Origin: Setaria digitata
Taxonomy: Eukaryota > Nematoda > Chromadorea > Rhabditida > Setariidae
Direction: 5' to 3'
Assembly: GCA_003640385.1 (NCBI GenBank)
Contig: RCAB01000012.1
Coordinates: 186,001-250,000 of the forward strand
DNA: 64,000 bases
Position 1 is the stretch's first letter. The number at the start of each line of letters is the position of its first letter. The notes below the pieces were generated by a model. It had not been told where the DNA came from. It saw only the letters and a list, made by a program, of their open reading frames with translations, and ran no database searches. Positions 12,391 to 23,712 of the stretch are shown piece after piece. The position numbers and the translations under genes are program-made.

Positions 12391-15300
12391 ATTCGGAAAA
12401 AAAATATATGAATGAAATAAACAAATTATGCACATGTTTAATACTATTCATCTAAAGAGTTAGGTGTGTCTGTGTAACTGTGCCAAATGAAGAAAAAAGG
12501 ATTTCCAGCTATGTAATCAAAAAAACAGGAATCATTTTCTACTCATTTCATGTCCTTCCATCATTAGCTCTACCTCATTTGTACTTTTCCTACCACTCTG
12601 ATTTTATTGTTGCTAAAAAATAAGCCTAATTTTGCAAAATCTGTATGATCGATGGTGAGTGAAAAGTGTTACGTAAATAAGCTGATGATATTTACTCTAT
12701 TTTTTGCTAGATTAACACCATTACATAGCCAGATGTTCTTGTACAGCTAAACAAATATGTGATAATTTGTCATAATATCCAATAAATGTTACGATGGAAT
12801 TTCTTATCCTCGTAATTCTTTTTCTTCAAGCATATAATTTCGGTAGACTATCAAAAGTTTTTTTTTATTCGTAAGGTAAAGCTATAACTTGGTATGTTAT
12901 TTATATATTTCATCTTCTCCAACATTCCCTTCTCAATATGAATAACAAATAGTTTGATTTAAATTTTTTAAAAACAATATTTTCAAGTTAAGTATGTTAT
13001 AGGCAATAAGTCAGGAATTTTTCTTTTTTTGTAAATGCGATATAAGTTGAGCCAAAAGTTTATTTAAAAAATATTAATACCTTCAATAGTATTATTAGAA
13101 TGAACTTTTCTTTTCATCACTGTAAGTTTTATACAAATCCTAATTTAACTGTTGCAGCATAGGAAGTGTTGCTTAAAGTGACTGTGATGGGATGATCTCA
13201 AAACTTAATTACTAATTAACCAAGTTTTATGTCATTATCATTCGTACGAAGGGACATTCGTTTTCAAAAAAGTTGTGTTGTGCAGGTGCATAAATCGTCT
13301 TAAAAAAAATATATATAATGTGATAATTTCTTATCAGAGGATCCGTCAATCATTGATTCATGAGATTTGTGAAATGCTTGAACCTTAGTACATGCTGAAG
13401 ATTTTCACAAATTTCATCAATTAACGTTTAATGAAAGCGAAGTGGGGCTTGGATTTTAATATTTTCTCTTACTTCCATAAAATTTCATTGAAAAGTATAG
13501 CATCGAAAGCAGAAGTAGCATTTGTACAAATAATATCGTTAATCGTCTATTTGAAATTTATTGGAAGGGAAAGATGGATCAGTTCGTCATATCAGCATAT
13601 CACTGTTTACTTTGTGATTTCTCCAAAATATATCAATTTTTTATTGCCAGTCCCAGTTAATCAGCTGTTTATCTTTCTTGCAGCATGACGTATCCGGAAA
13701 TCACATGCAATTACTCGTTTCATTTAGATTTATTTTTTATGGTAATCATGCATATCCAAACATTTTAAAATCACTCTCGACATTCTCTGACTTAAAAAAA
13801 ATGATAAACCCGTATGCCTCATATCATCACAGCCAGTAGTTCTTGTCTATTCCTCTTTGTAGGATAGGAAAAAATGTAATACTTTCCTTTCGCGATCATC
13901 TTGCAGTTTGTTGTGAGAAACTAGTCGACATTTCTATGAGCATGCTGAGAAATGATTATCAAACTGATCAATGGGTGATAAATGATATGTTTGTAATTTC
14001 TTGTGTGCTTCTGAAATGACTGAGTAGAAGAAAGCGAATCTTGGAAAATTTGTTCTGTAATATTGGTACGTCATTTTGCGCCTATGTTTCCAGGTCATAG
14101 TTTAGTTGGAACTAAAAAGTGGGCCTGGACTGCTCGGTGGTGACACATTCTGAAGTCCTGAACAGTAATTCACAATATTTTGGTAAAAGTTGTCTGTAGC
14201 AAGAGTAAATTCAATTCTTTCTCGTTCAGTTGATTGCAAATGCAAATCTGTCGCTTCGTATGCTTCTGTCCCGTGTGTGTGTAGAACCATGCAGCATCGC
14301 AGACACAGAACCATTTGCACCGATGCGTTTTCCCGAATTGTGATGAATTCTGTGTGCTGTGCTCTACACATACAAAACGGTAGGAAGTTTAATCATTCAA
14401 TCATTTTAAAAGCTTTTAGTGTTTTAAAGTATGCAAAAATGCAACCTAAATAAATCATTTTAATTGTAATGATACGATAACGAAATTATTTTGGTGGAAT
14501 TCCGTTGGAAGTCCCCTGACCAAGATACCTGGGCATGCAAGGTCGCTCATGCTAAAACCTGATCAAATCGAGCGAAACTGGCCAATTAGGCTTCACTAAA
14601 AATGTTGGGATTTGAAGTAGCAAACGGTCTTTTGATGTCTATCAGTCACCCCAGCTGGCCCATTTCTAATTGGTATTCGGTCGTTCTCTGTCTCACCGAT
14701 CCGACTACATAACATTTTTGCATATATTAATTACCCGCCGTCCGGTCCGTTCCACCACCTCCCATATTCCCCGAGTTGCCTGACTCGAATGCATTATGGC
14801 TGCAATTAATCTGTCCACCTATTCCATTTCACCGTGACCTAATTCAGTTTCGTTTCTCTGCTCCATGCATCAATTTCAAGTGAAATGTTTTCCATTTATA
14901 CTTGTCGAAGTTGTTGCTTCCACCATTTACTAATTTAACTTTGAGATTTTGTTCAAATTAACATTGGCAGAGAAAAAGTTAATTATGGAAGAACTTTGCA
15001 TAATTTTAATTGCTCATTTGTTAGATCACTTCTAAATTGTTAGATAATTTGTTGAATAGATTATTTTTTCACACCCTACTTGCTTATCAGTTTTAAATTG
15101 AAGGAGATTTGCTGGGAAAATAAAGTGAAACTGATCACTGTTATCAGCTGTGATTATGAATGCGCTCTGGCAGTCACTCATATTTTAGCATCACTCAGCA
15201 AGGGCTAAAATGGATTGATGCATTTATTACACAGTTTATAATCTGTGGGAATATTCAAGTGCAGTACGCCTAATTCGATTACATTTGTTCATTCTTCATG

Positions 15301-17342
15301 AAAATTCCTTCAGACATGAAATTCTTCCTGAGCAAAATCGTTGCAGTAAAATTTGATTGAAATGATTTAAGGAAAAACAGAGCAAAACCTGATGTTTATT
15401 TAATAACTGACTCCAGTTAGGTCTCATCAGATTTTCTTTTTTTTTTATGAAACAAAAAAGAAAAAGTACTGTCCCAAATTGAAACAGCTTTTCATTTGAA
15501 GTGAGATTGCGAGGCTAAAAACATTAAGTGTAAGATCTACCTGCATGCAATTGTTGTCCTATTATTTTACTTCAAATTTTTTATTAAAAGCAAAAAAGAC
15601 ATAAGGCATCATTCTCCCTCTCTTTCCCTTTGCTCCCTCATTTCTATTGACAGTAAAAAAATTGTTTGTGTTGTTTTTTTTTAAACTTTTTGTAAAATTT
15701 TGGATATTTTTCTGAGTAAAAACAATATTTTACCTGGAGTATCGGACCAGTTACAGTGTGAATGTTCTGCATTCTTTACTATTAATATTAATATGTCATC
15801 TTCATTATGAGTGTCTTTTCGTCGGTAACAAGAAGAGGAAGTCACTGAATGATTTGAGAGGACTGAAAAATGAGAGAAGCGTCAAGGATTTAAGTGGTTC
15901 ACAATTATTTATGGGAGTGTTGTCTGTTAAATTATTTTTTTTCTTAATTTTTTTCAACCAGTTGCGAGTTAGATAAATCATTTTCACTTTTCGGATGAAT
16001 TGCGTAAGATTATTTTCAATGAAATCCGTAGCACTGCTATCCTCTAAGCTACGCTGATGATAGAAATTAGCTTAATCATTTAAAATAAAACTTTTTAGTA
16101 AACTGTTGCACGAAAAAAAAAAACATGAAATTTGGACTATTTTAATATTTTCAGTCCTCCACTCAAGGAAAAGGCGCAAAATGGCATCACAGTTTACTAA
16201 AAGTAAAGATAGTGATCTTTACTTTCGAAGTAAAACGGTTGGTTGAGGATTATTCGGCAACACATTTTTAGAATCTTAAAATCTCATATAAACTAGCATT
16301 AGGGAAGTTCAATTTTGAACAAGTTATTTCGTCTCAATTTTTGTCCGAAGTTTCGGTTGTTACCTTTTCAAGGATGTTACAAAATGGACCGAGAAATGTC
16401 CGAATTGACCTTGGAACAAAAAAGATCATTTACATTTGAGTCAATATTGTTGAACTAATTAAAGAGTTTATCAAAGACGGAGGGCCTCTATTCTATTGAA
16501 ACTACGAAGTTACAAATAAAAACAATTTAAGGCACATTCCGGAACTCAAACACTTTGCAGTTTATTTCTATCAATATAAGTCGAAGCTATTTTTTATTTT
16601 TTAATTAGAAATGCTTAAGAATTTTTTTTAATTCAATGAGAGAAAAAGAAAGTTTATTTTGGCGACATTGCTTTGATAATAAATTTCGTTGCCTTTTATT
16701 TTGTTCCTAATTTTTTATTGTTTTTAAGTTATAAATTTTATTTCCCCATCACTTGTTTGATGAAAGTCGCCTGTCATGTTTCGTTGTTTTGGTTGAAAGT
16801 GCAAATCTTTCAAATCTTTTTTTCCCGAATTCATCTTTTTCTCTCTTTTAATCTTCTAGAACTGTCTCTTTTTCCCAAGTACTTAAGTACCATGTGGTGC
16901 AATCATGTCATTACAAATGCAAGAATGATATTTCGCAAAATGTTACGAATTCTTGTTTGAATTCATTTTTGTTTTCCTTCAAAAACTGTATTTGACCCAG
17001 TCAGGTCAGTGAAAAGAATCTTTGGTTATCAAAAAGAAATATTTACCCCTTGACCTCTTTTTGATATTTCAATATGCGCGACTTGTTTTTGTCTATCATT
17101 AATTTCAGTTTTACTCTCAACAATAAGTAAATATTTTTACCAAATTTTGATTAAAATAATTTTCTTTCGCTTCTCTGATTCTTTAATTACAGATATAACG
17201 AAGATTGAGAGCCGAGTTTTGATCGGATATTTGATATGACTTTAGCTTGGATTAACGTCAGTTTTTTGATTGGGAATGTCCGTTAGATATTTGAGTAAAT
17301 TTTATTGCTTTTCCGATACCAAAACACATTTTCTTACATCAG
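12391..17342. other. Gene-poor region, about 5 kb
   Basis: No conserved coding sequence is visible. The one stretch with protein-like composition is 15812-15921, read on + from an acceptor-like TATGAG (residues KKRKSLNDLRGLKNERSVKD). If closed at a weak GTCTGT donor it leaves phase 2, which would fit the next gene's exon starting at 17343. This is a candidate 5' exon only. Frames at 13431-13688 and 14102-14453 look like chance. I see no RNA genes. Confidence 0.5.
12416..12421 (+). terminator. Poly(A) signal AATAAA
   Basis: A canonical hexamer 25 nt after the TGA of the 9236-12390 gene, consistent with a very short 3' UTR. Confidence 0.6.
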
Positions 17343-17391
17343 TTTCTGCACTCATTCATCTTCAATCTTGGACCTCAGTGACGAGGGTCAA

Positions 17392-20300
17392 ATGTCATCA
17401 TTATCATTTTGCTCCGGTTATCGATACGGAAGTCAGAGGCCATTCCTGATGCACCAGAAGCCACCTGAATTCAGTTGGTTTAGTAATGCACTGAAGAATA
17501 TAAGTATGTTCTATCTTTTGATGCTTTTTCTCATTCCTTTTTATTGTTTGCATAATATAAATCATTCAAAGAATCAAGTCAATTCCGTCGAAATTCTTTA
17601 GAACGAGACGAAATGTTTTGCGAAATGTTTACATTAACAAGTCAAAACAATAAATTTAGAAAGAGTTAATTGAATTCTAGAAAAAATACTTAATTAACTA
17701 AATTTATTTTCTGTAAATTTTTTTACTAAAAAACTGTATTAAAATTTTTTAACTCTCGTTGGAGACTTTAAATTTGGATATGCATTTCTCCCAGAAGCCG
17801 AATTAGCTCTCTTAAATTAATTGTTTTGAGGCAAGTTAATGAAGTTAATGTAAGTCATCTAACATTTCTCCCATTCGAAGAATTTCAATTTTTTAAAAGA
17901 CTAGTCAAGAATCCAGCAATAGGGAGAACTGGTTTCTCATACAGTTCCAGTAAGGATGAGCAGATAACTCATAAACTAAGAAATAAGGAGACCACTGCTA
18001 CAATTTCTTTTAAAATAAATAAAGTAGCAAATTGTTCTTTCAAATAAAATAACACATAAAAATTGTTTCTACTCCGAACACTTCTCTCTTTGTTGGAGAC
18101 GACACTTCCAGGCTTAAAACCTTAAAATTCAACAAGAAACAATTTCCTTTTTAGTTACTTACTTCTATTTTGATCACATCTTTCCACCACTCTCACTTTC
18201 TTTGCATGAAATATCGGATTCTGTTCATAATCTTACAAATATCTAACTTTAAAAATATTTCTTTCTTTGATATTATTTATTTTATAGACTTTTCTTCTAA
18301 AAAGAAAACACAGAGTGTTGGGTATTCCTCCACATACTTTTCACTTCACTATTGAAGGAGTTAACAGTAAAATTGAAAAGTACGGAAGTTTTTAATTAAT
18401 TTGGTTAGAAACTAGAATTTTTATGATAATCATAATGAACAGAGTATCAATGCATCACAGTGCCACACCATATATTTTTTTTTTTTTTATTTCAGAAGAA
18501 ACGAACGATCATACGAAAGTTCAAGGAGAAATGCAGGATAGTCATGCTGCAGCGATCGTATCCCCTATCGGTGCTACAGATGGAAAATATGTGACAACAG
18601 AGCTTGAAACGAATGATAAGTTGTTAGAAATGGTCACGGATGAAATTAAATCAAAATCGGAAGAGACGATTCTTCGTGACACTGACCAAATGAATCCAAC
18701 TTACACGCATAAGTTGAATTGGGAAACTCATCGGAAAAGTTTGACGGCAATGTATTTGGAAAAGAAAGCGAATCTGATGAATGAATTACAAGAACGTCTT
18801 CATAACAGTGAATCTGAAAGTATAGCGATCGCTAAGGTTACACAGAGAGATTGTTTATTTATTACTTACATTTACGCAGCACTGCAGATTTCTCTTGCAA
18901 CTCTCTGACGTTCTTAACTTCTGTCTAATAGTTTAATAAGTGAGGTTGTGAGATTTGTTTTGTGATTCGTACAAGAATTTCTCAGCAAGATGTTTCGGTA
19001 ATTTGCTTAGACTGTGAACTGTTTCAAGCTCAATGAGAAAGCAAATAATATTTCAAATTCCTTTCAATTATTTATTTATTTTTTCAAATATTTCTAAAAC
19101 TTTAATGATGTTGAAGCTCTATGACGTAAAGCATTTTTAGGACGAGGGACCGGTACGACAATCTTTGCTCAGCCTAGTTAAGGATGAGGATGTACCCGAA
19201 TTAATGGAGGCTATGGCCGAGAAGGTTTTATCTAGTGTACTTCTCATTTTATAATTTTAATTTGAAATGCTTATTATTCTACTGATGTCACAATTATTTC
19301 TTCATTTTCAATTCGATTCAAACCTCTACAACTCAAATTACTAAAAATAAAAAATCAATTCGGAAGATGTCGTTATTTAATTTTTCAGTTGGAATTCGTA
19401 TTTGAAGATCTCACACCATCTGCATCAGGTGCTGGAGAAGGAATATTGCGGAACACAGCGAAGCGTGCTCGTCCACGTGTGAGGGTAAGTAACGAAAATG
19501 CTATTATAGTTACTAGAAGGATTATTACGCCCGATAAATTTTAGATTTTAATGCTATGCTTTGAAAGTAAAGTAAACTTTGAAAGTAAACCATCTAGTTG
19601 TTAGTGTTTATGTCTAGAAATTCGGAAGAACACTTTAAAGAATATTTTAAAAATAACAAAATGAAGAGATGTAACTTATGCCTCAGTTCACATACAGGAG
19701 ACAAAGTTAGAATTTCATTCATCATCACCAACAGTCTTCACATATCCCGATGAAGAGTCAGCGGTTGAGAAGGCACAGTGGGATGAAGGGAAACAGATCA
19801 CTTACAGCCTTTATCGAGAACTCTGCAAAAGGTATGTATGCTTTTATCTGTTGACAGAAGGTACATTAGTAAATAAACACTTCTTCAGTGTTATTATTTC
19901 GAGTATGTTTTATTCCAGAAAAAAAGAACATTCGGAACTTCCGGTGCATGAGAATCACGAACTTCAAAACCCTTTGCGACCGTCGCCAGCGACGAGCAAC
20001 GCAGATTCCCCACTCGTAAGAAGTGAGTCTAATATTTCATCAAAATTTTTGTATCTTGCGTCAAAAGTAATCTGTTCAGCCAGCTTATGGAGCATGACAT
20101 AACACATTTAAAAGAGGTATCCCTAAACTTCCAGACGAATATAAGAAGAATCCCACGGGCAACTTCATCCGCTTCACTCCTTCCGATCACCTAGCCCAGG
20201 ATTCTCATCTGTGGGGGAATCTTATGATGATTATAAATGATCGTTATCTTTGTAAATCATTAAATTCGTACCTAATTTCTTCATTTCAACTAAAACGCAA

Positions 20301-20582
20301 TTTTTTAGCGGTAACACTCATGGAGGAACCATCGATGGCCGAAAGTTTGTTGGGTGTTACGGGCCGGATCTCATACAACAATGTTCCCTTGGGTTTAAGT
20401 CGATTCAATGAAAATACAGTGTAAGGAGTTTTAATTTTTGCAGAGGGACAAAGACCAGAGTGAAGGATTTTTCAGATCGCTCATTGCCAGTAAATGACTT
20501 TTCACCGCAATGGCGAAGGAGCAAAGAACTGGAGATTACTGCAATGGATGTCTCATCCACCGGAATACCGGCTGCATTATAG
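17392..20582 (+). CDS. Unrecognised multi-exon protein, about 410 residues
   Basis: Proposed exons: 17343-17503 (ATG at 17392), 18496-18836, 19141-19224, 19389-19484, 19698-19831, 19919-20022, 20135-20251, 20309-20420 and 20444-20582. Phases agree through all of them. The acceptor at 17341-17342 has no supported upstream exon, so it may be a trans-splice site. The protein starts MSSLSFCSGYRYGSQRPF. It has a helical charged segment (NWETHRKSLTAMYLEKK, LMNELQERLHNSESESIA), then VRQSLLSLVKDEDVPELM, a basic patch (RNTAKRARPRVRETK) and QWDEGKQITYSLYRELCK-like text ending in a Lys-rich stretch. I do not recognise the family. The 3' end is uncertain: joining the last two exons needs a 23-nt intron, shorter than nematode introns normally are. 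The gene may instead stop at 20423 (TAA) or use another donor. A helical adaptor or chromatin factor is possible but unsupported. Confidence 0.68.
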
Positions 20583-21924
20583 ACATGAAAAGAATGGATG
20601 ATGAACTTTTTCACTAATAAACGGCTCACTTTTGTAATTAAACACTATCAGATCAACTGTGGAAGCTTTCCCTCCTTGCCGTCAGTACCTCTTCATGACT
20701 TCTCATTTGCTTCATTATATATATATATATACATACAAAAATGCGACCGTCAAATATAGCTTGTAAAGTGTATGCAGTAATGCCGAATGGCTTATATGTG
20801 TCAAGGAGATTCTCAATCCCCAAAAGCCTAATCAAAAATGAGAAAATCCTAAAGAACTACTCGTTCAATGCACAAAAACCCAATTTAAATATAACAGTAG
20901 AGATTTTATTAGCATATCGCTTCACTTAGTAAAAAGACTGCACGAAAAATATACAGGAACAGAGTAAGCTTTCGTAAATGCTTATGTGATGAACTGTTTG
21001 ACTAACAGCTCCATAACCGATAACAATTGCACAGTGAGTGACCATTTAATATAGTTGTGTGATAGGCTGTATACTGAAATAACCAAAGATAACAAAGATA
21101 GGACAAGTATAAATGCTAAATGTGATAAAAGAAATAAAATCCTGACGAATCCTTCTGTCCGTCTTAAAATTACTCAAATTCGCTGTCACTGGCTCTGCTA
21201 ATAAACCAAGTTCAATCATGTGCGAACCAACAAAACAGCATACATAATATTCTGTGAAGTTCATTGCAAACAACAATATAAGCTTCAAATTTTAAAAGCG
21301 GACAGCGTCTTTAGAACTGTGTAAGAGAAACAGCGGGCTGAATTAACTTCTGCGACTAATATTTTGAGATTCCAAGCTGAAAGAAAAAAAAACCCCCAAA
21401 CAAATGGAGTTCCCTTTAATCTTATTATTATCAGTAAAGACATTAATGTCCAAACTCGAATAAACACAACTATCAATCTTTGGGAAGTGGTTTTTTTACT
21501 TGCACATCATATTATAATAAATTGGTTTAGGATAATTCCAACAGGCCCAACTTAATATATGAAAAAGTTATGAATAAAGTTTTTTTTGATCCAAATCCAA
21601 CTAACCTTTTCATCAGAAGCAGTCGAACCCATGTATTACTTATAAATCTACAGTCAGCCTGTAATAATGCTTGTTACAAATCAATAAAAAGAAGACGTAT
21701 AAGGTTCATTACATATATATACCGAGATCAATCTACACCATTAATTCAAGAAAAAATTACTCGCAATGTATCTACAACATCTGCAGTACGTAGTGGCATT
21801 TTCATAGGTAGTAAAACATAAGAGTCGCTAAAGCACTCTCCTTCGACCCTGAAAGAAATTAATAATTCTCTTCCAGCTAGAATTTTAAACTGAAATATCG
21901 ACACAACTGATTAAAAAAATGAGA
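20583..21924. other. Intergenic region between convergent genes
   Basis: It holds the 3' flanks of the plus-strand gene ending near 20582 and the minus-strand gene ending at 21925. A TA microsatellite lies at about 20718-20732. About 60 codons are open on both strands at 20653-20929 (minus text LLGIENLLDTYKPFGITAYT), but no splice signals or start make either a convincing gene. The rest appears non-coding. Confidence 0.5.
20616..20621 (+). terminator. Poly(A) signal AATAAA
   Basis: A canonical hexamer 34 nt after the TAG at 20580-20582. It would serve the unknown plus-strand gene whichever of its two possible stops is used. Confidence 0.55.
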
Positions 21925-22784
21925 TTACCGCCTCTTACGAGCACCAAACATATGACATATTCCGCTGCTGCTCACTAAATGACTTCTTTTCATTTTCACT
22001 GCTTCCTCCATTATATTTTTCACAAGTGTCTAAAAAAAGAACATATTAATGAAAAAAAGAGAAAAGACGTAAATATGAGTATGCTTTCTTGCTTTCAAAT
22101 TATAAAACAAACTTAGTATATTAACGCTGATAAAAGACATACTTTGGAAGCGTCAAGTAATATGTCACAAAGATTATCATCAAAATGGTCCCATTTAAGT
22201 TCATTTTTTGTAACCACAAGCACCAGTCGTTTTTTGATCTGTAATTACAATCATTGAAGGCTAAACTTTATCCTTCCACTATAAGAAAAGATTCAAGAAA
22301 TATAGATTTCTGCAGTAAGCTAACATTGGATAGCCTGAACTACTGCAAATAAACTATTAAGAGAGAATTAAAAGGTTTAACATCTTAAGTTCAGATTTCC
22401 TAAGTAAAAAACCTTTATAATTCATTACTTTACACAAAATGTATGAGTACTGGCATCAGGCATCATGTTATTTCCATCATTATATTAGTATTTGCAGCAT
22501 GTATTGAAGTGAGATAATGATAAACCTGTTCCCTTGACCAATCCCATATACATTTGTTGCCAATAATATTCCGGCTTGCTTTTGAAAGCACAGTGGATCG
22601 ATGCTGAAAGAAAAACCATCAATTCGATCTGGATATATGCTCTAGAAACTTACAGAATTAATATTATAATGAACTAAATGTTTTAAATTTCAAGAGCATT
22701 GCTCACCCCAATTTCACTAGCAAAATTTGTGAAAGACCCATCAGCTAAACGCCTCTTCTTATTTAGCAATTTGCCACAAGCCAT
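21925..22784 (-). CDS. Unrecognised small basic protein, 118 residues
   Basis: Four exons all join in phase 0: 22707-22784 (ATG), 22526-22603, 22143-22238 and 21925-22029 (TAA). Lengths of 78, 78, 96 and 105 nt give 118 residues. The start reads MACGKLLNKKRRLADGSF. The middle holds KCIWDWSREQIKKRLVLVV, then an acidic-to-amphipathic helical stretch (WDHFDDNLCDILLDASK, TLVKNIMEEAVKMKRSH), and the end is strongly basic (MFGARKRR). The composition suggests a nuclear or nucleic-acid- or chromatin-associated helical protein, perhaps a partner subunit. I recognise no named family, so function is left open. The gene lies about 930 nt downstream of rme-6 on the same strand and could be its operon partner. 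Confidence 0.75.
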
Positions 22785-23712
22785 GTTGAATTCAATTGTG
22801 ATGACTGTCAACTCCACCCATTGTATCAAAACTGTAATAATATATCATCTCAAATACTTCGAGTAGCCAATTCGAAAATGTCGATCCTTTTACCGAAATA
22901 CTTGAAAAATGTGAAACTTTTAGGGCAAAAGACCAGCAAATAAAAAAACAAATTGAAGTGACTGGAATATTACTAGAAATAAATTTATTAGCCAAATACA
23001 AACAGCAGCACGACATTCCAACACTTCACTGATAATAGTGATAGGGAGAAATACTGAGATTTCAAAAATCAAAATTCTACTTTTGCATTCTATCTTGTTC
23101 CGATCAAAAATGTCAAGGTTACAACGAAAAATTTTTATAAACTGGACGAGAAAAAACTGTTTCAATGAGAATCTAACATGGAATTCAAAGTTATCTAAAA
23201 TTAGTGCAGGAATAGAACTGTAAATTGCAAAATTGTATATATAATTTCTCACAGTCAATGCAACGCATAATTCACATAACAACACTCAAAATCTTTTATT
23301 TTCTTGAATTGCCCTTTCGATACATAACTGATGCTAAATGAACAACCAATATGAAAAAGATGAAAACAACTTAGCTTTGAGTAAAATTTATCAACATATA
23401 AGCATAACCTGCATCAAGGTCATGCTATGTGGAAATGTAAAGACGACATAGACACAAGCAGAACAATCAAAGAGAGCTGTATTAAGGAATAAGGTAAGGA
23501 GATACTGTACAGTAAACATTAAGCTCATTAACACAGTCATTAAGTCGTGCTGTGTTAACGAAATGGAATAGTTAAACTAGATAAAAATATACCCTAAAGT
23601 AAATTTAAGAATTACAAGAATAGAACCTACATGAAATAAAGTAAATAACATATTTAAATGGAAGAATCACAAAAATTTTATGTTCCAAAAGCTATTTCAT
23701 TCAAACTATGTT
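22785..23712. other. Spacer between rme-6 and the small basic gene
   Basis: Mostly the presumed 3' flank of rme-6 and 5' flank of the next minus-strand gene. A plus-strand frame of about 60 codons at roughly 22840-23031 reads like a coiled coil (ENVDPFTEILEKCETFRAK, QIKKQIEVTGILLEINLLAK) and ends in three consecutive stop codons. It has no start codon or good acceptor. A 9-bp stem hairpin lies at 23528-23558. Confidence 0.5.
23528..23558. repeat. Perfect 9-bp inverted repeat (hairpin, 13-nt loop)
   Basis: TTAACACAG at 23528-23536 pairs exactly with CTGTGTTAA at 23550-23558. It lies about 155 nt past the rme-6 stop on the minus strand, so it may fold in that 3' UTR or pre-mRNA. Chance is possible in sequence this AT-rich. 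Confidence 0.6.

Noticed and set aside
17795..18047. Protein-like frame ending at 18047 between two exons of the unknown gene
   Set aside because: Exon 17343-17503 leaves phase 1, which fits exon 18496-18836 directly; this frame needs a different phase, so it is treated as intronic.
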